From Pelargonium cotyledonis (Eukaryota; Streptophyta; Magnoliopsida; Geraniales; Geraniaceae), in NCBI GenBank assembly GCA_036897625.1, contig JAYMTA010000762.1:1-24507 (forward strand): a stretch of DNA of 24,507 bases, given 5' to 3'. Positions within the stretch are counted from its first letter, which is position 1; the number at the start of each line of letters is the position of its first letter. Made by a program: the position numbers and the translations under genes. Shown one piece after another: positions 24,133 to 24,507 of this stretch. Under the pieces are notes generated by a model. That model had not been told where the DNA came from, ran no database searches, and saw only the letters and a list, made by a program, of their open reading frames with translations.

Positions 24133-24507
24133 TTAGTGTTTCTCCTTAATTTGCACCCACGTTCCGACGCTGGGCACCACACCGTTGTTGACGAAGACCA
24201 AATAGTACCCCGCCGGAGCAAGCGCCGGATTCGCCGGAGACATTGCCGTGATGGTATAAGTTTCCCTAGTCACTTCAACCATGTCCTTGATCTCCAAAAC
24301 AAGCAACCTCTGGTTCATGTTAACACCGTGTGTCGAGAACGTCGGCGAGTACATCGTCACCTTAATATTGTTCCGGTCAACCGCCGCGCCGGACTTGAAC
24401 ATGATCTTGAAAGTGGTCTCGTAGGTCAGCTTCGTGTCCGTGTTGTTCCTCACAATGTTAGGCCTGTAGGCTTGGGGAGACCCGAACAAGTAAGGCGGGC
24501 CGAAGAT
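24133..24507 (-). CDS. Galactose-oxidase-like aldehyde oxidase (GLOX family), C-terminal part
   Basis: The frame is open from the window edge to a TAA at 24133-24135 and gives 124 residues, so the gene is 5'-incomplete here. The fragment matches the C-terminal early-set domain (DUF1929) that follows the beta-propeller in plant GLOX proteins. It starts at the propeller exit motif IFGPPYLF. The block STHGVNMNQRLL contains the His expected to be the copper ligand (equivalent to His581 of fungal galactose oxidase), and APAGYYLVFVNNGVPS-like sequence near the end is characteristic. Full members carry a signal peptide, act outside the cell, and oxidise alcohols or aldehydes with release of hydrogen peroxide. 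The Tyr-Cys cofactor residues would be in the missing part. GC content is clearly higher than in the neighbouring spacer. Confidence 0.88.
   Translation of the reverse strand: MFGPPYLFGSPQAYRPNIVRNNTDTKLTYETTFKIMFKSGAAVDRNNIKVTMYSPTFSTHGVNMNQRLLVLEIKDMVEVTRETYTITAMSPANPALAPAGYYLVFVNNGVVPSVGTWVQIKEKH

Overview
This window is nuclear DNA from a flowering plant. The genes carry many spliced introns with GT-AG borders, UTRs and AT-rich spacers, and all five gene products belong to standard land-plant families. The families and the small transposons fit a eudicot. An asterid such as a member of the Lamiales is possible, but I cannot prove it from this sequence. There is no operon, CRISPR array, phage or bacterial feature.

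Layout. Positions 1 to about 4.1 kb are gene-poor and hold several short transposon relics: a 9-bp-TSD MITE, a Stowaway-type MITE, a poly(A)-tailed retroposon with an internal tandem duplication, and a hAT-like MITE. From 4515 to 9086 (+) lies a nine-exon plastid-type two-domain glyoxalase I gene, with a foldback MITE in its last intron and a retroposon with a perfect 16-bp target-site duplication just downstream. A second copy of the 9-bp-TSD MITE family sits at about 10.1 kb. From 10649 to 14324 (+) is an eight-exon Bin3/MePCE-type RNA methyltransferase gene. About 2.1 kb with no supportable gene follows. From 16834 to 19825 (-) is a 14-coding-exon casein kinase 1-like (CKL) gene with a probable 3'-UTR intron. 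From 21648 to 22955 (-) is a four-exon xyloglucan endotransglucosylase/hydrolase (XTH) gene. The right edge cuts a galactose-oxidase-like (GLOX) gene on the minus strand, of which only the C-terminal domain is present.

The genes do not form a pathway. One detoxifies methylglyoxal, one methylates RNA, one is a signalling kinase, and two (XTH and GLOX) are secreted, probably wall-modifying enzymes. All exon borders below were derived by hand from reading frame, splice signals and family similarity. The most informative observations are transposon structure and a few gene-architecture details. I see no convincing new biological system here.
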